NCBI GenBank assembly: GCA_002471975.1
Contig: DKQZ01000040.1
Coordinates: 6,058 to 11,313 of the forward strand
Direction: 5' to 3'
Source: Dialister sp. UBA7295
Lineage (GTDB): Bacteria; Bacillota; Negativicutes; Veillonellales; Dialisteraceae
DNA: 5,256 nucleotides
Part shown: positions 1 to 5,239 of the stretch, piece after piece
How the letters are laid out: every line of letters begins with the position of its first letter
Position numbering within the stretch: position 1 is the stretch's first letter
Notes under the pieces: model-generated
Databases searched by the model: none
Seen by the model: the letters and a program-made list of their open reading frames with translations, nothing else
What the model was told of the DNA's origin: nothing
Program-made: the position numbers and the translations under genes

Positions 1-4
1 TGAA

Positions 5-285
5 TCGGGATTGTCGGGAATCCCGGGAATGATCGGGGTTGTCGGGGGAGTGGCGGGCATAAAAATTTGAAAGCCCGCCAATTATTATTAATAGAACTTT
101 GCGTCCATAGCTGCTTTGGGATAGAGGATAAGAGACTTGGAAGTACTGGGAACAGCAAAATGATATGGGATAAAAATTTTGTCTATCCCGGATGCGGGCC
201 GGAGGCATCATAAAATACTTGCGCCCGAAGGGCGCCACCTTCCCGATATCCCCGGATTGATTCCCGACAGCCCCGAAAATCCCGA
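5..285. repeat. Large imperfect inverted repeat, TCGGG/CCCGA-rich
   Basis: The left arm (about 5-58) reads TCGGGATTGTCGGGAATC and onward through further TCGGG units to GGCGGGC. The reverse complement of about 230-285 aligns with it over its whole length, roughly three quarters identical with a few single-base gaps. It includes an exact 11-base match (TGTCGGGAATC at 12-22, its complement at 259-269). Inside lie smaller hairpins: TGGCGGGC/GCCCGCCA (51-58/73-80), GGGATA/TATCCC (167-172/184-189), GATGC/GCATC (191-195/205-209) and GCGCCC-GAA-GGGCGC (221-235). No credible gene is present; the frame open from 179 lacks a ribosome site and covers the palindrome. It could be a MITE-like or other dispersed repeat, or a structured intergenic element. 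The left end may continue outside the window. Confidence 0.6.
51..80. terminator. GC-rich hairpin, possible weak terminator of an upstream gene
   Basis: A perfect 8-base stem (TGGCGGGC at 51-58, GCCCGCCA at 73-80) closes a 14-base A/T-rich loop and is followed by ATTATTATTAAT rather than a clean T run. It might end transcription entering from the left. It also sits inside the larger palindrome and may simply be part of that element. Confidence 0.25.
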
Positions 286-336
286 AACAAAAGCCATTGA
301 AAAAGACGGGAAAAAAGTTTCTACAAAATTTAATTT

Positions 337-359
337 AGTACCTTGCAATACAAAGTACT
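337..359. promoter_or_regulatory. Probable PadR operator (inverted repeat over the -35 box)
   Basis: AGTACCTTG (337-345) and CAAAGTACT (351-359) form a dyad with eight of nine positions matching, separated by CAATA and centred on 348. It covers the -35 hexamer and the start of the promoter spacer, so a bound dimer would block RNA polymerase. PadR-family repressors commonly bind such dyads in their own promoters, so autorepression is the natural reading. Binding itself is inferred. Confidence 0.6.
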
Positions 360-371
360 TTGTGATATATT
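343..371 (+). promoter_or_regulatory. Promoter of the PadR operon
   Basis: A -35-like TTGCAA (343-348) is followed after exactly 17 bases by a -10-like TATATT (366-371, five of six consensus bases). Transcription would start near 378, giving a leader of about 70 bases before the ATG at 450. The start point lies upstream of the GTG at 393, but that codon has no ribosome binding site. Confidence 0.6.
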
Positions 372-449
372 ATTACCAACAGAAATCAACCGGTGGTCAA
401 TTTCCACAGATTTCTTTCACATATATGTTTACAGAAGAAAGGACGTGCC

Positions 450-776
450 ATGAATATCCAGCTGAAGAAAGGGGTTATGGAGATCGTGGTTCTGTCAATG
501 CTCAGAAGGAAAGACTACTACGGCTACGAACTGGTGACCGATATTTCCAAGTACATCGAAATGTCGGAAGGGACGATCTACCCGCTCCTGAACCGGTTCA
601 AGAAAGACGGCCTGGTAGCCACTTATCTGGCAGAATCCCACAATGGTCCCCCGCGGAAGTACTACCGCATTACAGATAATGGAAGAGAAGAATTTACAGA
701 ATCATTGAAAGAATGGACGGAATTCAATAAGGCCGTTAAGAAAATTTTAGCCGAAGGAGGCGATCTCCATGAATAA
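450..776 (+). CDS. PadR-family transcriptional regulator (short, subfamily 1 type)
   Basis: This 108-residue protein is a winged-helix DNA-binding repressor. The N-terminal domain shows the family marks in order: YGYEL (24-28), the recognition-helix region SEGTIYPLLNRFKKDGLV (39-56), and the wing GPPRKYYRITDNGR (66-79). A short C-terminal helix (about 80-102) is probably the dimerisation arm, a size typical of the short PadR class. I chose ATG 450 because AAAGGA at 438-443 lies six bases upstream. The longer frame from GTG 393 adds an unconserved stretch without a ribosome site. It overlaps the next gene by eight bases. PadR proteins paired with DUF1700 proteins usually repress their own operon until a cell-envelope or drug signal appears. 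The ligand here is unknown. Confidence 0.93.
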   Translation: MNIQLKKGVMEIVVLSMLRRKDYYGYELVTDISKYIEMSEGTIYPLLNRFKKDGLVATYLAESHNGPPRKYYRITDNGREEFTESLKEWTEFNKAVKKILAEGGDLHE

Positions 777-1362
777 GACGGAATTCTTAGACCTGCTCCG
801 GTATTATTTCCGGAATGCAAGGAAATCGGAAGTGGAAGAAATCCTTTCCGACTATGAAGCTCATTTTGAAGAAGGCAAGAAACAGGGGCTTTCCGAAGAG
901 GAAATCGCCAGAGAACTGGGGAGCCCGAAAGATATTTATGAATCCTATCAGTCTGAAGGGGTGGTGGATGAGAAATCAAGAACCCTGAAAGATACGGCTG
1001 AGAACGTGGCAAAGACAGCCCAGGAAACGGCGGAAAAAGCCTGGGACGGGGTGAGTCCCCATCTCCCGGAAGCAGCAGAAGCTACTGCCAGACTGACTGC
1101 CAGACTCCTGACTGCGGCAGGGATTATTACAGGAGTGATTATCGTAGCAGCTACGGCTCTCGTCATTGCCCTCCTTTCCGCAAACTTTACTCCTTTCCTT
1201 GGCATGCCGCCGCTTCCAAGATTCAGCACCCTGACACTCATGAGTGCCGGCGGATTTGGCCTTTTCTCTGCTCTTTCCATTTATTTCATTGCCAGGGAAG
1301 GAGCCCTGGCCATCGAAAGCAGACTGACCGGCAGGGGCGGGAAGGATGGTGCGGATTCATGA
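769..1362 (+). CDS. DUF1700/HAAS-domain membrane protein
   Basis: The 197-residue protein opens with a helical cytoplasmic domain of the DUF1700 (HAAS) kind: MNKTEFLDLLRYYF, then a dyad of acidic helices ending in the characteristic EEEIARELGSPKDIYESY (43-60). A charged linker (about 61-110, repeated KDTAENVAKTAQETAEKA pattern, likely helical) leads to two membrane segments at about 113-136 and 156-175, and a short Gly/Arg tail. AAGGAGG at 754-760 sits eight bases before the ATG, inside the end of the padR gene, so the two are translationally coupled. In known operons DUF1700 proteins accompany PadR regulators and are thought to transmit or respond to envelope signals. The biochemical role is not established. 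A DUF4097 adhesin-like partner often found downstream is absent here. Confidence 0.85.
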   Translation: MNKTEFLDLLRYYFRNARKSEVEEILSDYEAHFEEGKKQGLSEEEIARELGSPKDIYESYQSEGVVDEKSRTLKDTAENVAKTAQETAEKAWDGVSPHLPEAAEATARLTARLLTAAGIITGVIIVAATALVIALLSANFTPFLGMPPLPRFSTLTLMSAGGFGLFSALSIYFIAREGALAIESRLTGRGGKDGADS

Positions 1363-1718
1363 AAAAGATCATCATCAGTATTTCCCTTTCCATCATCTGC
1401 CTGGTGGTCGGCATCTTCTCGTTCCTCACGAATGACCTTACCGCCTACCATCACTGGATGGCCGATAACGGTCCGAAGATTATGGAAAATTTCCGCAGGG
1501 ATAAAGACAGAGGAAATACAAGAAAAGCCGACCGCAGGGACCGGGAAGATTCCGGAAAGAATCAGAGAGATGACCGGGACCGCCGGGGACCCATGAGGGA
1601 ATCCGGTAACAGCAGGGATCATCATCAGGGACCCGGGATGGGACCGAACGATGGTCATCATCAGGGACCGGACATGAACCGTCCTTCTGGAGAAAAATCA
1701 ACGGAAGAAAATAAATAA
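1359..1718 (+). CDS. Small membrane-anchored or exported charged protein with His-rich repeat
   Basis: I do not recognise a family for this 119-residue protein. It starts with MKK and a hydrophobic segment (about 4-22), which is either a signal anchor or an uncleaved signal peptide; no clear AxA site follows. The rest is hydrophilic and low in complexity: an Arg/Asp/Lys-rich stretch (46-80), then two copies of HHQGPxM (88-94 and 100-106) spaced 12 residues apart and rich in Gly, Pro, Asp and Met, then an acidic-basic tail. The His/Met/Asp content could bind metal ions, which is only inference. Its ATG overlaps the stop of the DUF1700 gene as ATGA, so it is the third gene of the PadR operon and probably shares its regulation. 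No terminator is visible after it. Confidence 0.7.
   Translation: MKKIIISISLSIICLVVGIFSFLTNDLTAYHHWMADNGPKIMENFRRDKDRGNTRKADRRDREDSGKNQRDDRDRRGPMRESGNSRDHHQGPGMGPNDGHHQGPDMNRPSGEKSTEENK
1619..1669 (+). repeat. Direct repeat encoding HHQGP motif
   Basis: TCATCATCAGGGACC occurs at 1619-1633 and identically at 1655-1669, 36 bases (12 codons) apart, in the same frame. It encodes the two HHQGP copies. Identity at the DNA level suggests a fairly recent internal duplication. Confidence 0.7.
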
Positions 1719-1724
1719 TCAAAC

Positions 1725-1750
1725 TATACCGGCGGTCAATTTGGTATAAT
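1725..1750 (+). promoter_or_regulatory. Extended -10 promoter of the lysine-rich gene, with dyad
   Basis: TGGTATAAT (1742-1750) is a perfect -10 hexamer preceded by the TGN extension. No good -35 box lies 16-18 bases upstream, which fits an extended -10 or activator-dependent promoter. A six-base dyad TATACC (1725-1730)/GGTATA (1743-1748) overlaps it and could be an operator. The start would fall near 1757, about 40 bases before the ATG at 1795. This separates the following gene from the PadR operon. Confidence 0.6.
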
Positions 1751-1794
1751 AGGCATAGAACGTTGCGGAAGACCGCAGAAAGCGAGGAATGAAT

Positions 1795-2193
1795 ATGAAG
1801 AAATTAAATACCCTTGTGATGGCAGCCCTGACGGCTTTGACCCTTTCCGGCGGCGTATTCTATGCCCAGCCCGTTTCCGCCGCTGACCAGGGCCCCCAGG
1901 TCAGGCAGGAACAGCAGAAACTGACCAAGGCTGAAAAGAAGGCGCAGAAAGAAGCCCTGAAGAGAGAAAAGAAGGCACAGAAAGAAGCTCTCAAGAAGGA
2001 AAAAGCTCTTAAAAAGCAGAAAAAGGATGACCAGAAAGTAGAGCAGCAGGGACCCCGGCGCAAACTGAAACCCTGGGAAGAAAAGTATTATGAACAGCAT
2101 CCGGAATACAGAGAAAGGGATGCAAAGAAAGGCAAGCCGGACAGCGGAAGAAACAAAGAAGACAAGGACGGCATCACCTGGCACCAGATCTGA
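1795..2193 (+). CDS. Small secreted lysine-rich coiled-coil protein
   Basis: The 132-residue product has a standard signal peptide: MKK, a hydrophobic core (about 6-22) and a likely cleavage site after residue 29 (PVSA-AD). The mature part is strongly basic. Residues 43-82 are Lys/Glu/Ala/Gln-rich and helical, probably a coiled coil, with the 11-residue unit EKKAQKEALKR/K repeated at 47-57 and 58-68. A Trp/Tyr-containing patch follows (KPWEEKYYEQHPEYRERD, 92-109) and then a hydrophilic tail ending ITWHQI. I chose ATG 1795 because GAGG at 1784-1787 is seven bases upstream; the ATG at 1789 is too close. No family is recognised. A role at the cell surface or in the periplasm is inferred from the signal peptide. 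It could bind anionic envelope polymers, but nothing proves this. Confidence 0.75.
   Translation: MKKLNTLVMAALTALTLSGGVFYAQPVSAADQGPQVRQEQQKLTKAEKKAQKEALKREKKAQKEALKKEKALKKQKKDDQKVEQQGPRRKLKPWEEKYYEQHPEYRERDAKKGKPDSGRNKEDKDGITWHQI
1933..1998 (+). repeat. 33-base tandem repeat inside the lysine-rich gene
   Basis: Two adjacent 33-base units (1933-1965 and 1966-1998) begin GAAAAGAAGGCGCAG and GAAAAGAAGGCACAG and differ at only a few positions, mostly in codon third bases. They encode two 11-residue helical units. The length is a multiple of three and of about three helical turns, so copy number could vary without breaking the frame. Confidence 0.7.
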
Positions 2194-2219
2194 CTTGAAA
2201 GAAATTTGACCTTTAACAG

Positions 2220-2324
2220 GCAGCAGATTCCAGGCGGGAGCTGTGAGGGATAGAGATGGTATCCATTGCAGCCTTTCAGTAAATTGAAAATATTCAATTA
2301 AAACTGACCATTTGGATCTGCTGC
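2220..2324. other. Structured intergenic element: three-helix junction
   Basis: GCAGCAGATTCCA (2220-2232) pairs with TGGATCTGCTGC (2313-2324) as a 12-base-pair closing helix with one bulged T (2229). Inside it, 2240-2252 pairs with 2260-2272 (GCTG/CAGC, two G-U pairs, an A-U pair, one mismatch, then GGATA/TATCC around a seven-base loop). Next, 2276-2288 pairs with 2293-2307 (TCAGT/ACTGA, small internal loop, AATTGAA/TTCAATT, loop AATA). TTTT follows at 2325. The result is a compact three-way junction between two small secreted-protein genes. It could be an RNA in the leader of the next gene, a processed small RNA, an unusual terminator or a palindromic mobile repeat. I recognise no known riboswitch core, and the strand is not certain. 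Confidence 0.5.
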
Positions 2325-2386
2325 TTTTAACATACACTGAAATAGACGAAAATCATGAAATTTGCTTCAAAAAGGAGTCTATGATT

Positions 2387-2593
2387 ATGAGAAACCTGAA
2401 GAAACACCTTCTCTATACCCTCTCCATTCTGGCTCTGGGCACAGGAATCCTGCCCCTGGGAAATACGGTTTTTGCCACGGAAGCCCGGAGCAATGAACCT
2501 CCTGCAGCAGGGAGGGATTAGCTGATCGCCCTGAAGGAGGCCGATCAGCAGGGAAATAAAGACGTCGTTCCCCAGGCGATTGACAAGAAATAA
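2387..2593 (+). pseudogene. Small secreted protein, frame broken by an in-frame TAG
   Basis: Starting at ATG 2387, nine bases after AAAGGAG (2371-2377), the frame encodes a signal peptide (MRNLKKHLL, hydrophobic core to about 25, likely cleavage after residue 30, VFA-TEA). It continues to AGRD and then meets TAG at 2519-2521, giving 44 residues. The same frame stays open past the TAG for 23 more codons (LIALKEADQQGNKDVVPQAIDKK) to TAA at 2591-2593, just before a strong terminator. The simplest reading is a 68-residue exported protein cut short by a point mutation, such as CAG to TAG. A genuine 44-residue peptide, or amber readthrough, remains possible. An alternative ATG at 2381 is too close to the ribosome site. 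No family is recognised. Confidence 0.55.
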
Positions 2594-2607
2594 AATTTCA
2601 GATGCAG

Positions 2608-2630
2608 AAAAGGGGCCCGGCCCCTTTTTT
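2608..2630 (+). terminator. Rho-independent terminator
   Basis: AAAAGGGGC (2608-2616) pairs perfectly with GCCCCTTTT (2620-2628) around a CCG loop, and the T run continues through 2630. It lies 15 bases after the TAA at 2591-2593 and so matches the end of the longer, interrupted frame. The A-tract makes it potentially bidirectional. Confidence 0.9.
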
Positions 2631-2759
2631 GATTTAAGAAATGTTTAGAAATCCTTCAAAGGAAATGCGCTTTCCAAAGTTATGATAGCGAAAGCCAATG
2701 GTCACTGATCGACAGCTGACTGCCAATCTGTAATCAATGCGGTCCGCAGCCTGCATATG

Positions 2760-2768
2760 TGCTATAAT
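2760..2768 (+). promoter_or_regulatory. Extended -10 promoter of the glycosyltransferase gene
   Basis: TGCTATAAT (2760-2768) gives a perfect -10 with the TGN extension and no convincing -35 box. The predicted start near 2775 is followed at once by a five-base-pair hairpin (TTGGC 2774-2778, GCCAA 2784-2788) and then the ribosome site. The mRNA would thus begin with a small stem-loop, possibly protecting its 5' end. The promoter lies within the longer reading frame from 2737, which argues against that upstream start. Confidence 0.6.
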
Positions 2769-2805
2769 ATACATTGGCGCAGAGCCAAATCTGGGAGGAT
2801 TATGT

Positions 2806-3759
2806 ATGATTTCAATCGTGACACCCGTATACAATGAAGAAGATAATGTGGTCTTCTTCCATGACGAAGTGACGAAGGTCATGGAAGGCCTGGGAATGGA
2901 CTATGAGCTGATTTACGTCAACGATGGTTCCCGGGATAAGACAGACCTGCTGATTCATCAGCTGGCAGCCCATGACCCCCATGTACGGGCACTCACCTTT
3001 GCCCGGAATTTCGGTCATCAGATCGCCATCACCTGCGGCATGGATTTTGCCCGGGGCGATGTGGTGATTACCATGGATGGCGATATGCAGCATCCGCCGG
3101 CCCTCATTCCCAAACTCATCGAAAAATGGCAGGAAGGGTACGACGTCGTGCAGACCATCCGGACTGCCACGGAAGATGCGGGTTTCGTGAAGAAACTGAC
3201 TTCTTCCGGCTACTATGCGGTGATCAATTCCATTTCCAATTCTCCCGTGGTCCCCGGGGGCTCTGATTTCCGGCTCATGGACCGGAAAGCCCTCGATGCA
3301 TTCCTGAAATTCCGGGAACATTCCCGCTTCATTCGCGGAATCGTGGGCGGTCTGGGCTTCAAACAGACCAGCATTGAATTCACCGCTCCGGCCCGTCATG
3401 CGGGCGTTTCCAAATTTTCCATGAAAAAGATGGTCCACTTTGCCATGGACGGCATCATTACCAATTCCACAGTACCCCTCCGCATGGCCTTCTACATCGG
3501 CCTGCTGGCAGGATTTGCAGGATTCCTGGTCATTCTCCATGTGCTCTGGTGCGTCCTCATGGGAGAAGCCGTACCGGGCTGGGCAACCATGACCATCCTG
3601 ATTTCCATTTTTGGCGGGCTGAATCTCATGTGCCTTGGCATCATCGGCGAATATCTGGGCCATGTCTTTGAGGAAACAAGAAACCGTCCCCTCTACTGGC
3701 TTTCCGACGATACGGCGGCTCGCGAAGGAAATCCTTACAGGGAGACCCATGAAGAATGA
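2806..3759 (+). CDS. GT2-family polyprenyl-phosphate glycosyltransferase (GtrB/DPM1-like)
   Basis: The 317-residue protein is a family 2 glycosyltransferase that most likely moves a sugar from a nucleotide donor to undecaprenyl phosphate on the cytoplasmic face of the membrane. The GT-A domain starts directly with ISIVTPVYNEEDN. It shows the nucleotide-binding VNDGS (38-42, Asp40), the metal-binding DGDMQHPP (91-98), GGSDFRLMDR (151-160), RFIRG (174-178) and SKFSMKK (202-208). Two membrane segments follow (about 226-252 and 262-285), with the family-typical GEYLGH and TRNRPLY after them. Length and layout match bacterial GtrB/Slr0344-type enzymes. ATG 2806 is chosen because GGGAGGA (2793-2799) is six bases upstream and homology starts there. 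No flippase or sugar gene lies beside it, so the sugar and final acceptor (teichoic acid, lipopolysaccharide or glycoprotein) are unknown. Confidence 0.92.
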   Translation: MISIVTPVYNEEDNVVFFHDEVTKVMEGLGMDYELIYVNDGSRDKTDLLIHQLAAHDPHVRALTFARNFGHQIAITCGMDFARGDVVITMDGDMQHPPALIPKLIEKWQEGYDVVQTIRTATEDAGFVKKLTSSGYYAVINSISNSPVVPGGSDFRLMDRKALDAFLKFREHSRFIRGIVGGLGFKQTSIEFTAPARHAGVSKFSMKKMVHFAMDGIITNSTVPLRMAFYIGLLAGFAGFLVILHVLWCVLMGEAVPGWATMTILISIFGGLNLMCLGIIGEYLGHVFEETRNRPLYWLSDDTAAREGNPYRETHEE

Positions 3760-3809
3760 AATCAAACGCTGCCATAATTATAAAAATATAAAACGGCTTA
3801 CGTTATAAA

Positions 3810-3911
3810 AGTTATCAGTTATCAGTTCACAGTTCTCAGTGAAGGAAAGCCAACTGATTTACTTTCCGGTTTGCCGGCACTTAAGAAACCAAAAACTGAT
3901 AACTGATAACT
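3810..3911. repeat. Intergenic inverted repeat with heptad arms
   Basis: AGTTATCAGTTATCAGTT (3810-3827) is matched perfectly by its reverse complement at 3894-3911, an 18-base-pair stem. The left arm continues as degenerate heptads AGTTCAC and AGTTCTC to about 3840, so the unit is a tandem 7-mer of form AGTTATC. The 66-base interior has its own short pairings (GGAAAG 3844-3849/CTTTCC 3862-3867, or CCGG 3866-3869/CCGG 3874-3877). There is no coding capacity. It may be a MITE-like dispersed repeat or a bidirectional transcription barrier between the glycosyltransferase and the next gene, where no ordinary terminator is seen. Confidence 0.7.
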
Positions 3912-3981
3912 GCAGGCACAAAAGTTTTATCTCCTGTTGTGCTCTCCAGTTATACAAAAGCTATAGTGAAAGGATAGAAAT

Positions 3982-5175
3982 ATGAGTGATATTCCATTTT
4001 TTCAGAGTGAACTTTTTGCAGAACTTTCCGAAGATCTGAAAGTATCTTCCCGCTTTACCGCCACCTACCGCATCGTGGCTTCCGATTATGAAGAAGCCAA
4101 AAAACTGGCTTTTGATATCGCCGTGGAACAGACGGTGGAATGCCCCTATGAACTGGTGAAGGGGACTCCCATCGGCGAATCCATTGTGGGCCAGGTGGAA
4201 GAAATCAAAAAAGCGCCGGAACCGGGCGCCTACTATGCCACCATTTCCTATGATCCCGAAGCCGTGGGAGATGAAATGGCAGAACTTATCAATATGCTTT
4301 TTGGAAATACAAGTCTCCAGCCCGGCGTGAAACTCATGAGCTTCGAACTGCCGGAAGGCATGTACGATAATTATCCGGGACCGAGATTTGGCCGCGTGGG
4401 ACTCAGAGACCTCTGCGGCGTGCCGAGAGGACCCATCCTCATGTCCGCCATCAAACCCCTGGGCCGGACTCCGAAAGAACTCTCCAAAATGGTCTATGAT
4501 CTGGCACTTGGCGGCTGCCCGATTATCAAAGATGATCACAGCCTTATGAATCAGAGCTATGCCCGGTTTGAAGAAAGAGTGCTCCAGTGCGTCATGGCCC
4601 TGGCTGATGCCAAAGAACAGACCGGAAAGAAATCCATGTACATTGCCAACTGCACCGCTGACGGACTGCAGTTCCTGGACCGTGCCTATAAGGCAAAGGA
4701 AATCGGTGCTGACGGCATCATGGCAGCTCCGGCCATTACGGGATTTACCATGATTCGCGATCTGGCCCGTGACCCGGATTTCAACCTGCCCATTTTCCTC
4801 CATCCCTGCTTCTCCGGTTCTCTCGTGCTGGATGAGAATTCCGGCATTTCTCCTTTCTGCTACTACGGACAGCTTTCCCGCCTTGCCGGCGCCGATGCCG
4901 TCATTTTCACCAGCTTTGGGGGCCGTTTCTCCTTCTCCACCGATACCTGCCAGAAAATCTGCGAAGGCACCATGGAAAAGATGGCCTACCTCCGTCCGAG
5001 CTTCCCCGTACCTTCCGGCGGAATGCGCTGGCAGCTCTTTAAACAGATGTACCAGGTCTATGGGCCGGACACCATTTTCCTCGTAGGCGGAGCCCTCCAG
5101 ACACAGGGACCGAACCTCACGGACAATGTGAAATTCTTCCTCGACAAACTGCATGATGCTTGCGGGATGAACTGA
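3982..5175 (+). CDS. RuBisCO-like protein (form IV)
   Basis: This 397-residue protein is homologous to the RuBisCO large subunit along its whole length: an N-terminal domain (about 1-135, with VEQTVECP at 48-55) and a TIM-barrel. Seen in the barrel are AIKPLG (156-161, Lys158 matching catalytic Lys175), IIKDDHSL (181-188, Lys183 matching carbamylated Lys201 and Asp185 matching Asp203), FLHP (272-275, His274 matching His294), FGGRFS (312-317, loop 6), PSGGM (344-348) and VGG (368-370). It lacks the Lys177 position (KPLG instead of KPKLG). It has His186 where RuBisCO has Glu204, Pro275 for Arg295, and no loop 6 KxEG lysine, so it should not fix CO2. Known form IV members act as enolases, isomerases or decarboxylases on sugar-phosphate-like substrates, as in methionine salvage or apiose breakdown. 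The substrate here is unknown. AAAGGA (3969-3974) supports the start. A weak -10 (TATACA, 3951-3956) may serve it. Confidence 0.9.
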   Translation: MSDIPFFQSELFAELSEDLKVSSRFTATYRIVASDYEEAKKLAFDIAVEQTVECPYELVKGTPIGESIVGQVEEIKKAPEPGAYYATISYDPEAVGDEMAELINMLFGNTSLQPGVKLMSFELPEGMYDNYPGPRFGRVGLRDLCGVPRGPILMSAIKPLGRTPKELSKMVYDLALGGCPIIKDDHSLMNQSYARFEERVLQCVMALADAKEQTGKKSMYIANCTADGLQFLDRAYKAKEIGADGIMAAPAITGFTMIRDLARDPDFNLPIFLHPCFSGSLVLDENSGISPFCYYGQLSRLAGADAVIFTSFGGRFSFSTDTCQKICEGTMEKMAYLRPSFPVPSGGMRWQLFKQMYQVYGPDTIFLVGGALQTQGPNLTDNVKFFLDKLHDACGMN

Positions 5176-5230
5176 TTCTCCCTGCCTTTAGTTCCGTTTC
5201 TTTAGAAATACCCTCTTTAAAAGTTAATAG

Positions 5231-5239
5231 TTATCCACA
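5231..5239 (+). other. Single DnaA-box-like sequence
   Basis: TTATCCACA is an exact match to the consensus DnaA box and lies in an AT-rich gap after the last gene. Only one copy is visible and the window ends 17 bases later. It may mark the edge of a replication origin, a DnaA titration site, or chance. No convincing terminator is visible in 5176-5256; TTTC-TTTA-GAAA at 5197-5208 is too weak. Confidence 0.35.

Noticed and set aside
393..449. Upstream GTG start extending the PadR protein by 19 residues
   Set aside because: No Shine-Dalgarno sequence precedes it, the extra residues are not part of the PadR fold, and ATG 450 has a well-spaced AAAGGA.
179..679. Open frame of 166 codons across the palindrome and into the padR gene
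   Set aside because: It has no ribosome binding site, runs through the hairpin-rich repeat and the promoter, and overlaps the well-supported PadR gene in another frame.
2240..2324. Hammerhead or TPP riboswitch in the three-way junction
   Set aside because: The conserved cores (CUGANGA with GAAA; CUGAGA with the pyrophosphate helix) are not present at the junction positions.
1804..2337. Minus-strand frame of 177 codons opposite the lysine-rich gene
   Set aside because: Its Phe/Leu-rich sequence is the complement of the lysine/glutamate codon repeats, and it has no start signals. It is a shadow.
2519..2521. Pyrrolysine or selenocysteine-type recoding at the TAG
   Set aside because: No stem-loop signal or recoding genes are visible, and the frame is too small and unknown to support it. 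A nonsense mutation is simpler.
2812..3765. Long minus-strand frame opposite the glycosyltransferase
   Set aside because: The + strand encodes a clear GT2 enzyme with motifs; the antisense frame is His/Gly-rich and family-less, as expected of a shadow.
3810..3911. CRISPR array suggested by repeated AGTTATC units
   Set aside because: The repeats are 7 bases long, directly adjacent and inverted between the arms, with no regular spacers and no cas genes nearby.
3961..5154. Long minus-strand frame of 397 codons opposite the RuBisCO-like gene
   Set aside because: Same reasoning: the + strand has RuBisCO-family motifs throughout and a proper ribosome site. The complement shows the His/Gly/Phe bias of an antisense shadow.
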